Assembly: GCA_041917255.1 (NCBI GenBank)
Contig: JAYRYA010000006.1
Coordinates: forward strand, 95,662-159,661
Source of the DNA: Zoogloea sp041917255
Lineage (GTDB): Bacteria; Pseudomonadota; Gammaproteobacteria; Burkholderiales; Rhodocyclaceae
Length of the DNA stretch: 64,000 bases
Direction of reading: 5' to 3'
The notes under the pieces were generated by a model. The model was not told the origin of the DNA. It saw nothing but the letters and a program-made list of their open reading frames with translations, and searched no databases. Position numbers and translations under genes: made by a program. Of this stretch, positions 52,817 to 61,935 are shown piece after piece. Positions within the stretch are counted from its first letter, which is position 1. Each line of letters starts with the position of its first letter.

Positions 52817-54610
52817 TCAGGCGCCCGCCACCTTGGTCGGGCGCTGTTTCTTGGCAAACGCCACGCGGGCTTCCTCAAGGATCTGAACCAGTTCGTCGCG
52901 GGCCTCCTTGGACGACTGGATGAGTTTGCTCTCGTCGTGGTCGATGGCCTGCTGGCGCGCCAGCAGCTCGGCGTCGTGGCGGGCAAAGCGGCTGACCATC
53001 TGGTCTACCAGCGCCGGCGGCTCGTGGAGGAGCTCCAGCGTCCACCGGGCCATCTCGAGGCTGGAGGGCAGCGCCTCGCGGATCTGCCGCTGGATGCCCA
53101 TGTCCATCAGCCGGCTGGCGTGGAAGCGGTTGCGCGCCCGGGCCACGATCTGCACATGGGGGAAATGCTTCTTCACCAGCTCGGCTGTGCGCAGCGACGC
53201 CTCCACATCGTCGATGGCCAGCACGAAAACCTTTGCCTCGCCCAGCTGAGCCGCATGGAGCAGATCGAGATGGGCCGCATCTCCGTAGAACACCCGGAAG
53301 CCAAACTTGCGTACGGTTTCCACCTGGCCGGCATCCACATCCAGCGCGGTGAAGCGGATGCCCCGCGCCAGCAGCAGCCGGCCAACCACCTGCCCGACCC
53401 GGCCAAAACCGGCGATCACCACTTCGCTCGCCTCGGAGGGCATCTCGTCAAAGGCCTTGGGCGGCTGCTGGCCCGCTTCACGCCGGGCCAGCCAGTCTCC
53501 AAACATCAGCAAGAGCGGCGACACGGCCATTGACAGCGCCACCACCAGCGTCAGCTTGTCGGCCTGCACCTCGCCCAGCACCTTGAACGACTGGGCCGCA
53601 TCGAACAGCACGAAGGCAAACTCGCCGCCCTGCCCTAGCGCCAGGGCCAGCATCCGCGAACCGAGCTTGGGCCCACCCACCAGCCGGCGCAGGCCGTACA
53701 GCACGACGATCTTGATCGCCAGCAGCCCGACGGTCAGTCCGATGATCTGCCACGGAAACTTCACCAGCAAGGTGAGGTTGGTGGACATCCCCACGGCCAT
53801 GAAGAACAAACCCAACAGCAAACCCTGGAAAGGCGCAATCGACGCCTCCAGTTCGTGGCGGAACTCGGAATCGGCCAGCAGCACCCCCGCCACGAAGGCC
53901 CCCAGGGACATGGACAGCCCGCCCGCCTGCATCAACAACGCCAGCCCCAGCACCGTGACCAGCGCGGCAGCGGTGAACATCTCCCGGCTATTGACCCTCG
54001 CCACATGGCGGAACAGCAGATTGAGGAGCGGTCGCCCAACCACCGCCACGACCACCAGCAGTCCCAGACCGACGGCCGGATGGGTGAGGGCGGTGGGCTT
54101 GCCGGTACCAAAGAGGGGAATCAGCGCCAACAGGGGAATCACCGACAGATCCTGGAACAACAGGATCGCAAAGGCCTCGCGCCCGTAGCGGGTGGATAGC
54201 TCGCGCCGCTCGGCGAGGGTGGGCAGCACGAAGGCCGTGGACGACAGGGCCAGGATGATCCCCACCAACGCCGCTGCCGACAACGACAGGCCCAGATACC
54301 AGCCCCCCGCCGCCAGCGCCGTCGCCACGCCGAACAGCTGCATCGCGCCCAGGCCGAACACCGACTGGCGCAGCGCCCACAGCCGTGACGGCTTGAGCTC
54401 CAACCCGATCACGAAGAGCAGCAGCACCACGCCCAGCTCGGCGGTGTGGAGCAGGTTGTCCGGATCGCGGACGAGCTTCACGCCATAAGGGCCGATGAGC
54501 ATGCCCACAGCCAGGTAGCCCAGCACGGTACCGAGCCCGGCCCGCTTGAAAAGTGGCACGAAAAGCACGGAGGCCAGCAGCAGGGCGGCAAAGGTCGTCA
54601 GGGATTGCAT
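52817..54610 (-). CDS. Kef-type potassium/proton antiporter (CPA2)
   Basis: A 597-residue antiporter. An N-terminal CPA2 exchanger domain with about 12 membrane segments (1-380) carries VVLLLFVIGLELKP, ALSSTAFVLPTLAERREL, LLFQDLSVIPLLAL and LGAFVAGVLLADSEFRHELE. A cytosolic RCK/TrkA-N domain begins near 400 with VVIAGFGRVGQVVGRLLL. A charged coiled-coil tail follows. KefB/KefC proteins protect against electrophiles by K+ efflux under glutathione control; which paralogue this is cannot be decided. No KefF/G ancillary gene is adjacent. Confidence 0.9.
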   Translation of the reverse strand: MQSLTTFAALLLASVLFVPLFKRAGLGTVLGYLAVGMLIGPYGVKLVRDPDNLLHTAELGVVLLLFVIGLELKPSRLWALRQSVFGLGAMQLFGVATALAAGGWYLGLSLSAAALVGIILALSSTAFVLPTLAERRELSTRYGREAFAILLFQDLSVIPLLALIPLFGTGKPTALTHPAVGLGLLVVVAVVGRPLLNLLFRHVARVNSREMFTAAALVTVLGLALLMQAGGLSMSLGAFVAGVLLADSEFRHELEASIAPFQGLLLGLFFMAVGMSTNLTLLVKFPWQIIGLTVGLLAIKIVVLYGLRRLVGGPKLGSRMLALALGQGGEFAFVLFDAAQSFKVLGEVQADKLTLVVALSMAVSPLLLMFGDWLARREAGQQPPKAFDEMPSEASEVVIAGFGRVGQVVGRLLLARGIRFTALDVDAGQVETVRKFGFRVFYGDAAHLDLLHAAQLGEAKVFVLAIDDVEASLRTAELVKKHFPHVQIVARARNRFHASRLMDMGIQRQIREALPSSLEMARWTLELLHEPPALVDQMVSRFARHDAELLARQQAIDHDESKLIQSSKEARDELVQILEEARVAFAKKQRPTKVAGA

Positions 54611-54929
54611 GGTGAAAATACAGCGGGCGGCGTGGAGCGTCCAAGTCTCTCACAAAGCGCAGCGGCAATTCGAAATGGAAGGATCCGGAAACAATCGGGC
54701 TGCCTGCTGCCAACTCCGTCACGCGATTTCGGCCTGCCCCGCCCGGGGCGGTGTCGCCCGGCTTTACACCGCCTCTGCGGCCGCTTACGCCAAAGGAATC
54801 AACAAACAACAAAAACAACGAAGATTCTGCGACTTACCTGAAAAATCTAAAATCGGCACGGGACTTGCGTTAATTTTGGTGTCTTTGTATTTTTTTCGCA
54901 AATTCCCACGGTGCATCCAGGAGACAAAA
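54611..54929. other. Upstream region of the PEP-CTERM gene
   Basis: About 320 bp between divergent kef and the PEP-CTERM gene. The first half is GC-rich with a CCCCGCCC/GGGGCGG type inverted repeat near 54740. From about 54785 the sequence becomes A-rich, then T-rich, before the ATG. No gene is supported. The sigma54-type promoter at 54854-54869 lies here. Activator-binding sites, if any, would be expected upstream of it. Confidence 0.5.
54854..54869 (+). promoter_or_regulatory. Sigma54 (RpoN)-type promoter
   Basis: CGGCACGGGACTTGCG matches the -24/-12 consensus (TGGCACG-N4-TTGC). GG at 54855-54856 and GC at 54867-54868 are separated by exactly 10 bp. The start of transcription would be near 54880, leaving about a 50-base leader with AGGAG before the ATG at 54930. 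RpoN control of PEP-CTERM genes via PrsK/PrsR is known in Zoogloea. Confidence 0.75.
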
Positions 54930-56105
54930 ATGAAAATCAGTAAAAACAAGGCCCTGACAGCAGCGACGATGGTTTCAGCATTTCTTTCCCCCCTCGCCAA
55001 TGCCACGCCCCTCGCTGTCTACGCCGGCCCCGCCATCGACAAAAGCTCCCCGGCCTGCGCCACCTTTGGCGACATGGTCAGTTGCTCGGCCCCGATGCTC
55101 AACTACCTCGCCGGCCTTGCCCAGAAAACCGACACTGACAGTGACGGCTACCTGCTCTCAACCCCCCAGGGCCTGCTCAAGCAGACGGTAGTCGTCCAGG
55201 CCGGCGGCACGGCGCCCCTCGACAACAGCGACACCACCCCGACCAATCCCCCCACGGCCGACGGCAGCCGGGTGGAGAACGGCTTCAAGACCAACCGCGG
55301 CGGCGACAACTTCCTCGCCACAGGACGCGCCACCGGCTCCACGATGGAAGCCGGCAACATGAGCGATCCAGACAACAACCTGCTCGCGGCCGGCGCCGAC
55401 AACATCGGCACCTGGGATGTGAACGCGGTGTGGCTGCGCGACGCGCTCACCATCGGCGGCGTGCGCCACGAACTGATGCTCGGCTTCGACTACAACCAGC
55501 CCCAGAGCGCCACCACCTCGGTGGATTACTGGGGGCTGATCACCGTGCGCGACACTGACGGTGGCCTGCCCGATATCCACTATGAAGTCAGTCGCTACAC
55601 TGGCCTTTCATACGGCGCTTTCAGCAGCACCAAGCAGTTCTATGACGCGCCGGCCTCAACCGACTTCTCGACGGTTTCCGGGACGATCTGCGTCTACGAG
55701 CACATCACTCAAGCCAACCCGGGCGGCAGCTGTCCGGCAGGCACGACATCGACGGGCCCCCTGATCGAGACCATCGACAACTCCCAGGGCACCGAGAACG
55801 CCGAGTTCCTCGCCTTCCTGCCCGAACTCAACGACAGCCTGGAGAGCTTCATTGGCGCCGGCTACGACACCATCTCGGTGCGCCTGCTGTTTGGCTGTTT
55901 CGGCGGCACCAAGAAGGGAAATGGCGCGGGCTACCTGAGCGACGGCGGCGCCACCACCAACTGCGACAGCGGCGGCTTTGGCGATGTCTTCCTTCTCGCC
56001 GGCAGCGAGATGTACGAAACGCCCGAGCCTTCCGCCCTCACCCTTGCTGCCCTCGGCCTCGTCAGCGCCGTCGTCCTCCGCCGTCGGCGCGGCGGAACCC
56101 ACTGA
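54930..56105 (+). CDS. PEP-CTERM surface/exported protein
   Basis: A 391-residue exported protein. A signal peptide (MKISKNKALTAATMVSAFL ... ANA) is followed by a long, acidic, Thr/Ser/Asn/Gly-rich region with several cysteines. The C-terminal sorting signal has the exosortase motif PEPS followed by a hydrophobic span and RRRR. EpsH-type exosortase is expected to cleave it and release or anchor the protein outside the cell. AGGAG precedes the ATG. No exosortase or polysaccharide genes are nearby. Its specific function is unknown. Confidence 0.93.
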   Translation: MKISKNKALTAATMVSAFLSPLANATPLAVYAGPAIDKSSPACATFGDMVSCSAPMLNYLAGLAQKTDTDSDGYLLSTPQGLLKQTVVVQAGGTAPLDNSDTTPTNPPTADGSRVENGFKTNRGGDNFLATGRATGSTMEAGNMSDPDNNLLAAGADNIGTWDVNAVWLRDALTIGGVRHELMLGFDYNQPQSATTSVDYWGLITVRDTDGGLPDIHYEVSRYTGLSYGAFSSTKQFYDAPASTDFSTVSGTICVYEHITQANPGGSCPAGTTSTGPLIETIDNSQGTENAEFLAFLPELNDSLESFIGAGYDTISVRLLFGCFGGTKKGNGAGYLSDGGATTNCDSGGFGDVFLLAGSEMYETPEPSALTLAALGLVSAVVLRRRRGGTH

Positions 56106-56114
56106 CGCCCTGGC

Positions 56115-57056
56115 TCACAGTCCCGGGTCTTCACCGCCCCCCGCCAGCGCCGCGTCCACCACTCGGCGCGACAGGTGGGGGGCAAACAGCTCGATGAAGG
56201 CGTACACATAGCCCCGCAGCCAGGCGTTCTTGCGCAGGCCGATTCGCGTGGTGCTGGACGCAAAGAGATGGGCAGCATCCACCATGCCCAGGTCCTTGTC
56301 GGCAGCCGGATCGTAGGCCATGCGGGCGATGATCCCGACCCCCAGCCCCAGCGCCACATATGTCTTGATCACGTCCGAATCGATGGCGGTGAGCACCACG
56401 TTGGGCTTGAGCCCACGCCCGGTAAAGGCCTCGTTGATCCGGTTGCGGCCGGTAAAGGCGAAATCGTAGGTGACCAGTGGGTAGCGGGCGATCGCCTCCA
56501 GCGTGAGGGGCTTTTCCGAGAGGATCGGATGGCGCAGGGGCGCGACCACGCAGCGGTTCCACTGGTAGCAGGGCAGCATCACGATGTCCTCGTGTTCCGC
56601 GATGGCCTCGGTGGCAATCGCGATGTCTGCCTCGCCCGACAGCACGTATTCACACACCTGGCGCGGATTGCCCTGATGGAAGGACAGCCGCACCTTCGGA
56701 TAACGCTGCATGAAGGCCTGCACCACCCCGGGTAGCGCATACCGCGCCTGGGTGTGGGTAAAGGCGATGGACAGGCTACCGGTCGCCTCGTTGCTGAACT
56801 CGGCCCCTACCTCGCGCAGATTATCCACTTCCTGCAAAATGCGGGCCGCAATATTCAGCACCTGCTTGCCCGGATCGGTGATGCCCACAAGGCGCTTGCC
56901 GTGGCGCACGAAGATCTCGACACCCAGCTCGCCCTCTAGCAGACGAATCTGTTTCGATACGCCGGGCTGAGAGGTGAACAAGGCTTCGGCCGCCTCCGAC
57001 ACGTTGAGACGATGCCGGGCCACCTCAAAGACGTAACGCAATTGCTGGATGTTCAT
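56115..57056 (-). CDS. cysB: LysR-type regulator CysB
   Basis: A 313-residue LysR regulator of cysteine synthesis and sulfur uptake. The N-terminal winged helix (MNIQQLRYVFEVARHRLNVS, AAEALFTSQPGVSKQIRLLE) is almost diagnostic of CysB/Cbl. The effector domain has the FTHTQARYALP and TYDFAFTGRNRI ligand segments typical of CysB, which sense N-acetylserine, sulfide or thiosulfate. It is divergent from the sulfate-reduction operon it very likely controls. The operator-like repeat at 57086-57103 lies between. Confidence 0.95.
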   Translation of the reverse strand: MNIQQLRYVFEVARHRLNVSEAAEALFTSQPGVSKQIRLLEGELGVEIFVRHGKRLVGITDPGKQVLNIAARILQEVDNLREVGAEFSNEATGSLSIAFTHTQARYALPGVVQAFMQRYPKVRLSFHQGNPRQVCEYVLSGEADIAIATEAIAEHEDIVMLPCYQWNRCVVAPLRHPILSEKPLTLEAIARYPLVTYDFAFTGRNRINEAFTGRGLKPNVVLTAIDSDVIKTYVALGLGVGIIARMAYDPAADKDLGMVDAAHLFASSTTRIGLRKNAWLRGYVYAFIELFAPHLSRRVVDAALAGGGEDPGL

Positions 57057-57085
57057 CGCCCCCTCCTCTGGCGAAGCGTTTTATA

Positions 57086-57103
57086 ACTAATTCTTCTATT
57101 AGT
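57086..57103. promoter_or_regulatory. Candidate CysB operator
   Basis: ACTAAT-TCTTCT-ATTAGT is a perfect 6-bp inverted repeat with a 6-bp spacer, in an AT-rich stretch between cysB and the tauE-cysI operon. LysR boxes commonly have such an interrupted palindrome, but CysB sites are loosely defined. Confidence 0.5.
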
Positions 57104-57174
57104 CTAACCAAAAACGCCTTCTTCGCTCTAATCGGTGGCTTTACGATGCAGCGCACAAGGAACGTGGGTCCATC

Positions 57175-57954
57175 ATGAGTATTGCTTATATCGTTGCAGG
57201 TTTTTCGGTCGGCGCCATTGTCGGGCTCACCGGCGTCGGCGGAGGATCGCTGATGACGCCCCTGCTCGTCCTGATCTTTGGCATCAACCCGTCCGTGGCG
57301 GTGGGCACCGACCTGCTCTACGCTGCGGTCACCAAGGCCGGCGGCACCCTTGCCCACGGCCTCAAGGGCACCGTGGATTGGACCGTCACCCGGCGCCTGG
57401 CCTCCGGCAGCATTCCTGCTTCGGCCATCACGCTGCTGGTGGTCGGCCATTTCTTTCCCGGCGGCATCGGCGGCGCGATCGGCCTGATCAAGTTCGCGCT
57501 GGGCATTGCCCTTCTGCTTACCGCCGTAGCCATCATCTTCCGCAAGAAGATCCAGGACTACGCCCTTCGCCACTCCGAGGGCCGTGAGAACCCCCGCCGC
57601 ACGGCAATCCTCACCGTCCTCACCGGCATCGTGCTGGGCGTGCTGGTGTCGATCTCGTCGGTGGGCGCCGGCGCCCTCGGGGTCAGCGCCCTGTTCTTCC
57701 TGTATCCTCGCCTCCCCACGCTGCGCATCGTCGGCAGCGACATCGCCCACGCAGTGCCCCTGACCCTCGTGGCCGGTATCGGCCACTGGTTTCTGGGCAG
57801 CGTGGATTGGTCCCTGCTCGGCAGCCTGTTGATCGGTTCTCTGCCTGGCATCTGGCTGGGGAGCCACGTTTCCACCCGGGTGCCCGACCGGGTGCTGCGT
57901 CCGATTCTGGCAACCATGCTGGTCTTGGTAGGCAGCAAGTTGATCGCGGCCTGA
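57175..57954 (+). CDS. TauE/SafE-family permease (likely sulfur-compound transporter)
   Basis: A 259-residue polytopic membrane protein with about eight hydrophobic segments. The duplicated TauE/SafE motif is visible: GLTGVGGGSLMTPLLVLIFG at the start and SISSVGAGALGVSALFFLYP in the middle. Family members move sulfite, sulfonates or related anions. As the first gene of a CysB-linked cys operon, sulfate uptake or sulfite export is likely. It starts 118 bp from cysB and precedes cysI by 41 bp. Confidence 0.87.
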   Translation: MSIAYIVAGFSVGAIVGLTGVGGGSLMTPLLVLIFGINPSVAVGTDLLYAAVTKAGGTLAHGLKGTVDWTVTRRLASGSIPASAITLLVVGHFFPGGIGGAIGLIKFALGIALLLTAVAIIFRKKIQDYALRHSEGRENPRRTAILTVLTGIVLGVLVSISSVGAGALGVSALFFLYPRLPTLRIVGSDIAHAVPLTLVAGIGHWFLGSVDWSLLGSLLIGSLPGIWLGSHVSTRVPDRVLRPILATMLVLVGSKLIAA

Positions 57955-57995
57955 CAGCCAGCGCGCCCCTGACAACCAGGACACATCACAAAATC

Positions 57996-59678
57996 ATGTA
58001 CCGTTACGACCCCTACGACCAGAAGATCGTCGACGAACGCGTCGCCCAGTTCCGCGACCAGACCCGCCGCTACCTGGCCGGCGAGCTCACCGACGACGAG
58101 TTCCGCCCCCTGCGCCTGCAGAACGGCCTGTACATCCAGCGCCATGCCCCGATGCTGCGCGTGGCCGTGCCCTACGGCCTGCTGTCTTCCACCCAGATCC
58201 GCAAGCTGGCCCACATCGCGCGTACCTACGACAAGGGCTACAGCCACGTCACCACCCGCCAGAACTTCCAGTTCAACTGGCCCGAACTGAACGTGGTGCC
58301 CGAGATCCTGGCTGAGCTCGCCACTGTCGAGATGCACGCCATCCAGACCTCCGGCGCGTGCATCCGCAACATCACGTCCGACCCCTTCGCGGGCGTCGCC
58401 GGCGACGAATACATCGACCCGCGCCCGTGGTGCGAAGTGCTGCGTCAGTGGAGTACCTTCCACCCCGAGTTCGCCTTCCTGCCGCGTAAATTCAAGATTG
58501 CAGTGAATGGCGCCGAGCAGGACCGTGCCGTCATCCAGTGCCATGACATCGGCCTCGAGCTCAAGCGCGATGGGGCCGGCGAAATCGGCTTCCGCGTGCT
58601 GGTGGGCGGCGGCATGGGCCGCACCCCGATCATCGGCGAAGAGATCACCGAGTTCGTACCGTGGCAGCACATCATCACCTACTGCGAAGCCATCCTGCGC
58701 GTCTACAATCGATACGGCCGACGCGACAATCTATACAAAGCACGTATCAAGATTCTGGTGAAAGCCCTGGGCATCGCCGAGTTCAAGCGTCAGGTCGAGG
58801 TGGAATGGGCGTTTGGCAAGAACGGCCCCAGCACCCTCACCGAAGCTGAAGTCGCTCGCGTTGCCGGCCACTTCACGACACCGGCCTACGAAACCCTGCC
58901 GGCCGAAGACGCCGGCTACGCCGCCCAGCGCAGCGCCAACCCGGCCTTCGCCGCCTGGGCCCGCCGCAACGTGCTGGCCCACAAGGTGCCCGGCTACGCC
59001 ATCGTGGTGCTGTCCCTGAAAGACCCGAAGCGCGCCCCCGGCGACATCACCGCAGAGCAGCTCGACCTCGTGGCCGAACTGGGCGACACCTACAGCTTCG
59101 GCGAGATCCGCGCGACCCACGAGCAGAATCTGGTGCTTGCCGACGTCAAGCAGTCCGAACTCTTCGCCGTCTGGGAGAAGGCCCGCACTGCCGGCCTCGC
59201 CACACCCACGTTTGGCCTGCTCACCGACATCATCTGCTGCCCCGGCGGCGATTTCTGTGCCCTGGCCAACGCCAAGTCGATCCCCATCGCCAACGCCATC
59301 CAGGCCCGCTTCGACGATCTGGATCACCTCTACGACATCGGCGATGTCGAGCTCAACATCTCCGGCTGCATGAACTCCTGCGGCCACCACCACGTCGGCC
59401 ACATCGGCATCCTCGGCGTCGACAAGAACGGCGAGGAGTGGTACCAGGTCAGCCTCGGCGGCAGCCAGGGCAACAACACCAGCATCGGCAAGGTCATCGG
59501 CCGCTCGTTTGCGGCCGCCGAAATGCCCGATGTGATCAGCAAGATCATCGACGTGTACATCGCGCAGCGCCAGGACGGCGAGCGCTTCATCGAAACTGTC
59601 CGCCGCACCGGCCTCGACGCGTTCAAGCTCGGCGTGTACGGCGAAGCCGCCGTCAAGGAAAGGAAGCACAATGCCTAA
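57996..59678 (+). CDS. cysI: Nitrite/sulfite reductase, assimilatory (CysI-type)
   Basis: A 560-residue sirohaem/4Fe-4S enzyme reducing sulfite to sulfide. The N-terminal half has TTRQNFQFNWPEL and the sirohaem-binding ITSDPFAG. The cluster cysteines are in TDIICCPGGDFCALAN (about 415-421) and NISGCMNSCGHHHVGHIG (about 457-461). No cysJ flavoprotein is in the window; electrons may come from ferredoxin or another donor. The start MYRYDPYD at 57996 matches relatives. It overlaps the DUF934 gene by 8 bases. Confidence 0.92.
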   Translation: MYRYDPYDQKIVDERVAQFRDQTRRYLAGELTDDEFRPLRLQNGLYIQRHAPMLRVAVPYGLLSSTQIRKLAHIARTYDKGYSHVTTRQNFQFNWPELNVVPEILAELATVEMHAIQTSGACIRNITSDPFAGVAGDEYIDPRPWCEVLRQWSTFHPEFAFLPRKFKIAVNGAEQDRAVIQCHDIGLELKRDGAGEIGFRVLVGGGMGRTPIIGEEITEFVPWQHIITYCEAILRVYNRYGRRDNLYKARIKILVKALGIAEFKRQVEVEWAFGKNGPSTLTEAEVARVAGHFTTPAYETLPAEDAGYAAQRSANPAFAAWARRNVLAHKVPGYAIVVLSLKDPKRAPGDITAEQLDLVAELGDTYSFGEIRATHEQNLVLADVKQSELFAVWEKARTAGLATPTFGLLTDIICCPGGDFCALANAKSIPIANAIQARFDDLDHLYDIGDVELNISGCMNSCGHHHVGHIGILGVDKNGEEWYQVSLGGSQGNNTSIGKVIGRSFAAAEMPDVISKIIDVYIAQRQDGERFIETVRRTGLDAFKLGVYGEAAVKERKHNA

Positions 59679-60195
59679 GCTCATCAAGAACGGCCAGCTC
59701 ATCGACGACACGGCCCAGATCCTCGTCCTCGACGAAACCCAGGCGCCCGAAGCCCTCACCCTGCCCGAAGGCCCACTTTTCGTGCCGCTGGCCGTGTGGC
59801 AGGCGCACAAGGGCCAGATTGCCGGCCGCAGCAGCGTCGGCGTGTGGCTCGACAGCCACGAGAACGTGGACGAAATCGCCGACGACCTGGAAGGCATCAC
59901 CGCCATCGCCCTCAACTTCCCCAAGTTCACCGACGGCCGCGCCTACTCCGCCGCCGCGCTGCTGCGCAGCCGATATGGCTTCAAAGGCGAGATCCGCGCC
60001 ATCGGCGATGTACTGCGCGACCAGTTCTTCTTCATGCAGCGCTGTGGCTTCGACACCATCCAGCCCAAGGCCGGCAAGTATTCCGATGCTCAACTCGAAG
60101 AAGCCCTGGCCAGCCTGAAGGATTTCTCGACGCCCTACCAGGCCGCCATCGACCAGCCGGACCCCCTGTTCCGTCGCACCCAACGCGCCGCCTGA
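59671..60195 (+). CDS. DUF934 protein of the sulfate assimilation cluster
   Basis: A 174-residue soluble protein of DUF934. Typical segments are ENVDEIADDLEGITAIALNF, FPKFTDGRAYSAAALLRSRY, and GFKGEIRAIGDVLRDQFFFM. RCGFDTIQ near the C-terminus is also conserved. Proteins of this type regularly sit between cysI and cysH and are proposed to help sulfite reductase, but the biochemistry is not established. The start overlaps cysI by 8 bases and it precedes cysH by 13 bp. Confidence 0.88.
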   Translation: MPKLIKNGQLIDDTAQILVLDETQAPEALTLPEGPLFVPLAVWQAHKGQIAGRSSVGVWLDSHENVDEIADDLEGITAIALNFPKFTDGRAYSAAALLRSRYGFKGEIRAIGDVLRDQFFFMQRCGFDTIQPKAGKYSDAQLEEALASLKDFSTPYQAAIDQPDPLFRRTQRAA

Positions 60196-60208
60196 GCCCG
60201 GAGACGCC

Positions 60209-60934
60209 ATGCATCCCAATCAGAACCCCAAGCTCGACGATCCCGCCCTCCTGGCCAGCCTCGACGCCAAGGTCGCCCAGCTCAAGGCCGACCTGGCTGC
60301 CTGGGCTGCCGAGCTGCCCGCCATCACCATGGCCAACAGCCTCGGCGCCGAGGACATGGTCCTCACCGACGTGATCGCCACCGGCAAGCTGCCCATCGAG
60401 ATCTTCTCGCTTGACACCGGCCGCCTGCCGCTCGAGACCTACGACCTGATGGCCAAGGTGCAACAGCACTACGGCCTGAAGCTCAAGTTCTTCTATCCCA
60501 ACCACGACGCCATTGAGGCCTACACCCGCGAGAACGGCATCAACGCCTTCTACGACAGCGTCGAGCTGCGCAAGGCTTGCTGTCACGCCCGCAAGGTCGA
60601 ACCCCTGGGCCGCGCCCTGGCCGGCAAGCAGGCGTGGATCACGGGCCTGCGCGCCCAGCAATCCACCACCCGCACCGATCTGCCCAAGCGCGAACTCGAC
60701 GCCGGCAATGGCCTCGTCAAGTTCAACCCGCTGGCCGACTGGACCGAAAAGGAAGTCTGGGCCTACATCCGGCTGAACAAGATTCCGTACAACGCGCTCC
60801 ACGACAAGTTCTACCCGAGCATCGGCTGTGCGCCGTGCACCCGCCCGGTTTCCATCGGCGAAGACGTGCGCGCCGGACGCTGGTGGTGGGAAAATCCGGA
60901 ATCCAAGGAATGCGGCCTGCACGTCAAGAAGTGA
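60209..60934 (+). CDS. cysH: Adenylyl-sulfate (APS) reductase
   Basis: A 241-residue thioredoxin-dependent reductase making sulfite. The catalytic cysteine is C235 (ESKECGLH). Cysteine pairs C124/C125 (KACCHARK) and C207/C210 (IGCAPCTRP) form the 4Fe-4S site that distinguishes APS reductases from PAPS reductases of the E. coli type. The phosphosulfate-binding IFSLDTGRLPLETY motif is present. This agrees with the lack of APS kinase (cysC) beside cysDN. Part of the tauE-cysI-DUF934-cysH-cysD-cysN operon. Confidence 0.94.
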   Translation: MHPNQNPKLDDPALLASLDAKVAQLKADLAAWAAELPAITMANSLGAEDMVLTDVIATGKLPIEIFSLDTGRLPLETYDLMAKVQQHYGLKLKFFYPNHDAIEAYTRENGINAFYDSVELRKACCHARKVEPLGRALAGKQAWITGLRAQQSTTRTDLPKRELDAGNGLVKFNPLADWTEKEVWAYIRLNKIPYNALHDKFYPSIGCAPCTRPVSIGEDVRAGRWWWENPESKECGLHVKK

Positions 60935-60967
60935 CGCGCACCGAAGAACCCTCAAACGAGTAAAGCA

Positions 60968-61903
60968 ATGTCGACGCTCACCAAACAAACCCTGAGCCAC
61001 CTGGACTGGCTCGAATCCGAAGCCATCCACATCATGCGCGAGGTGGCCGGCCAATGCAGCAACCCCGTGCTGCTGTTCTCCGGCGGCAAGGACTCCATCT
61101 GCATGCTGCGGATCGCCGAAAAGGCCTTTCGCCCGGGCAAGTTCCCCTTCCCGCTGATGCACATCGACACCGGCCACAACTACCGCGAAGTGGTCGAGTT
61201 TCGCGACAAGCGCGCGGCCGAACTCGGCGAGCGCCTCATCGTGCGCTCCGTCGAAGACTCCATGAAGCGCGGCACCGTCGTCCTCAAGCACGAGAACGAA
61301 TCGCGCAACAAGCACCAGTCGGTCACCCTGCTCGAGGCCATCGAGGAGTTCGGCTTCGATGCCTGTATCGGCGGCGCCCGCCGCGACGAAGAGAAGGCCC
61401 GCGCCAAGGAGCGGATCATGAGCTTCCGCGACGAGTTCGGCCAATGGGATCCGAAGAATCAGCGCCCCGAACTCTGGAACCTCTACAACGCCCGCAGCCA
61501 CAAGGGCGAGAACATCCGCGCCTTCCCGATTTCCAACTGGACCGAGATGGACGTGTGGCAGTACATCGAGCGCGAACAGCTCGAACTGCCGTCGATCTAC
61601 TTCGCCCACACCCGCCCGGTGGTGATGCGCCAGGGCAGCATCGTCCCGGTAAACGTGCCGCTGATGAGCGGCGAACTCACCAACCTGCCGAAGGCCGGCG
61701 AAGCGATCATCGACCTGCAGGTGCGCTTCCGCACCGTGGGCGACATCTCCTGCACCGCGCCGGTCGAATCCGACGCCGATACGGTCGAGAAGATCGTTGT
61801 CGAGACCGCCACCACCACGATCACCGAACGCGGCGCCACCCGCCTCGACGACCAGACTTCCGACGCCTCCATGGAGCAGCGCAAGAAGGAAGGCTACTTC
61901 TAA
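60968..61903 (+). CDS. cysD: Sulfate adenylyltransferase small subunit CysD
   Basis: A 311-residue PP-loop ATP pyrophosphatase, the catalytic subunit of ATP sulfurylase, making APS from ATP and sulfate. The PP-loop LLFSGGKDSICML, MHIDTGHNYREV, and the family's GGARRDEEKARAKERIMSFR segment are intact. WNLYNARSHKGENIRAFPIS follows. Length matches E. coli CysD (302). It begins 33 bp after cysH and partners with CysN, 32 bp downstream. Confidence 0.96.
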   Translation: MSTLTKQTLSHLDWLESEAIHIMREVAGQCSNPVLLFSGGKDSICMLRIAEKAFRPGKFPFPLMHIDTGHNYREVVEFRDKRAAELGERLIVRSVEDSMKRGTVVLKHENESRNKHQSVTLLEAIEEFGFDACIGGARRDEEKARAKERIMSFRDEFGQWDPKNQRPELWNLYNARSHKGENIRAFPISNWTEMDVWQYIEREQLELPSIYFAHTRPVVMRQGSIVPVNVPLMSGELTNLPKAGEAIIDLQVRFRTVGDISCTAPVESDADTVEKIVVETATTTITERGATRLDDQTSDASMEQRKKEGYF

Positions 61904-61935
61904 TCGCCGCCCCGGAATCCAAGGAATACAGAACC

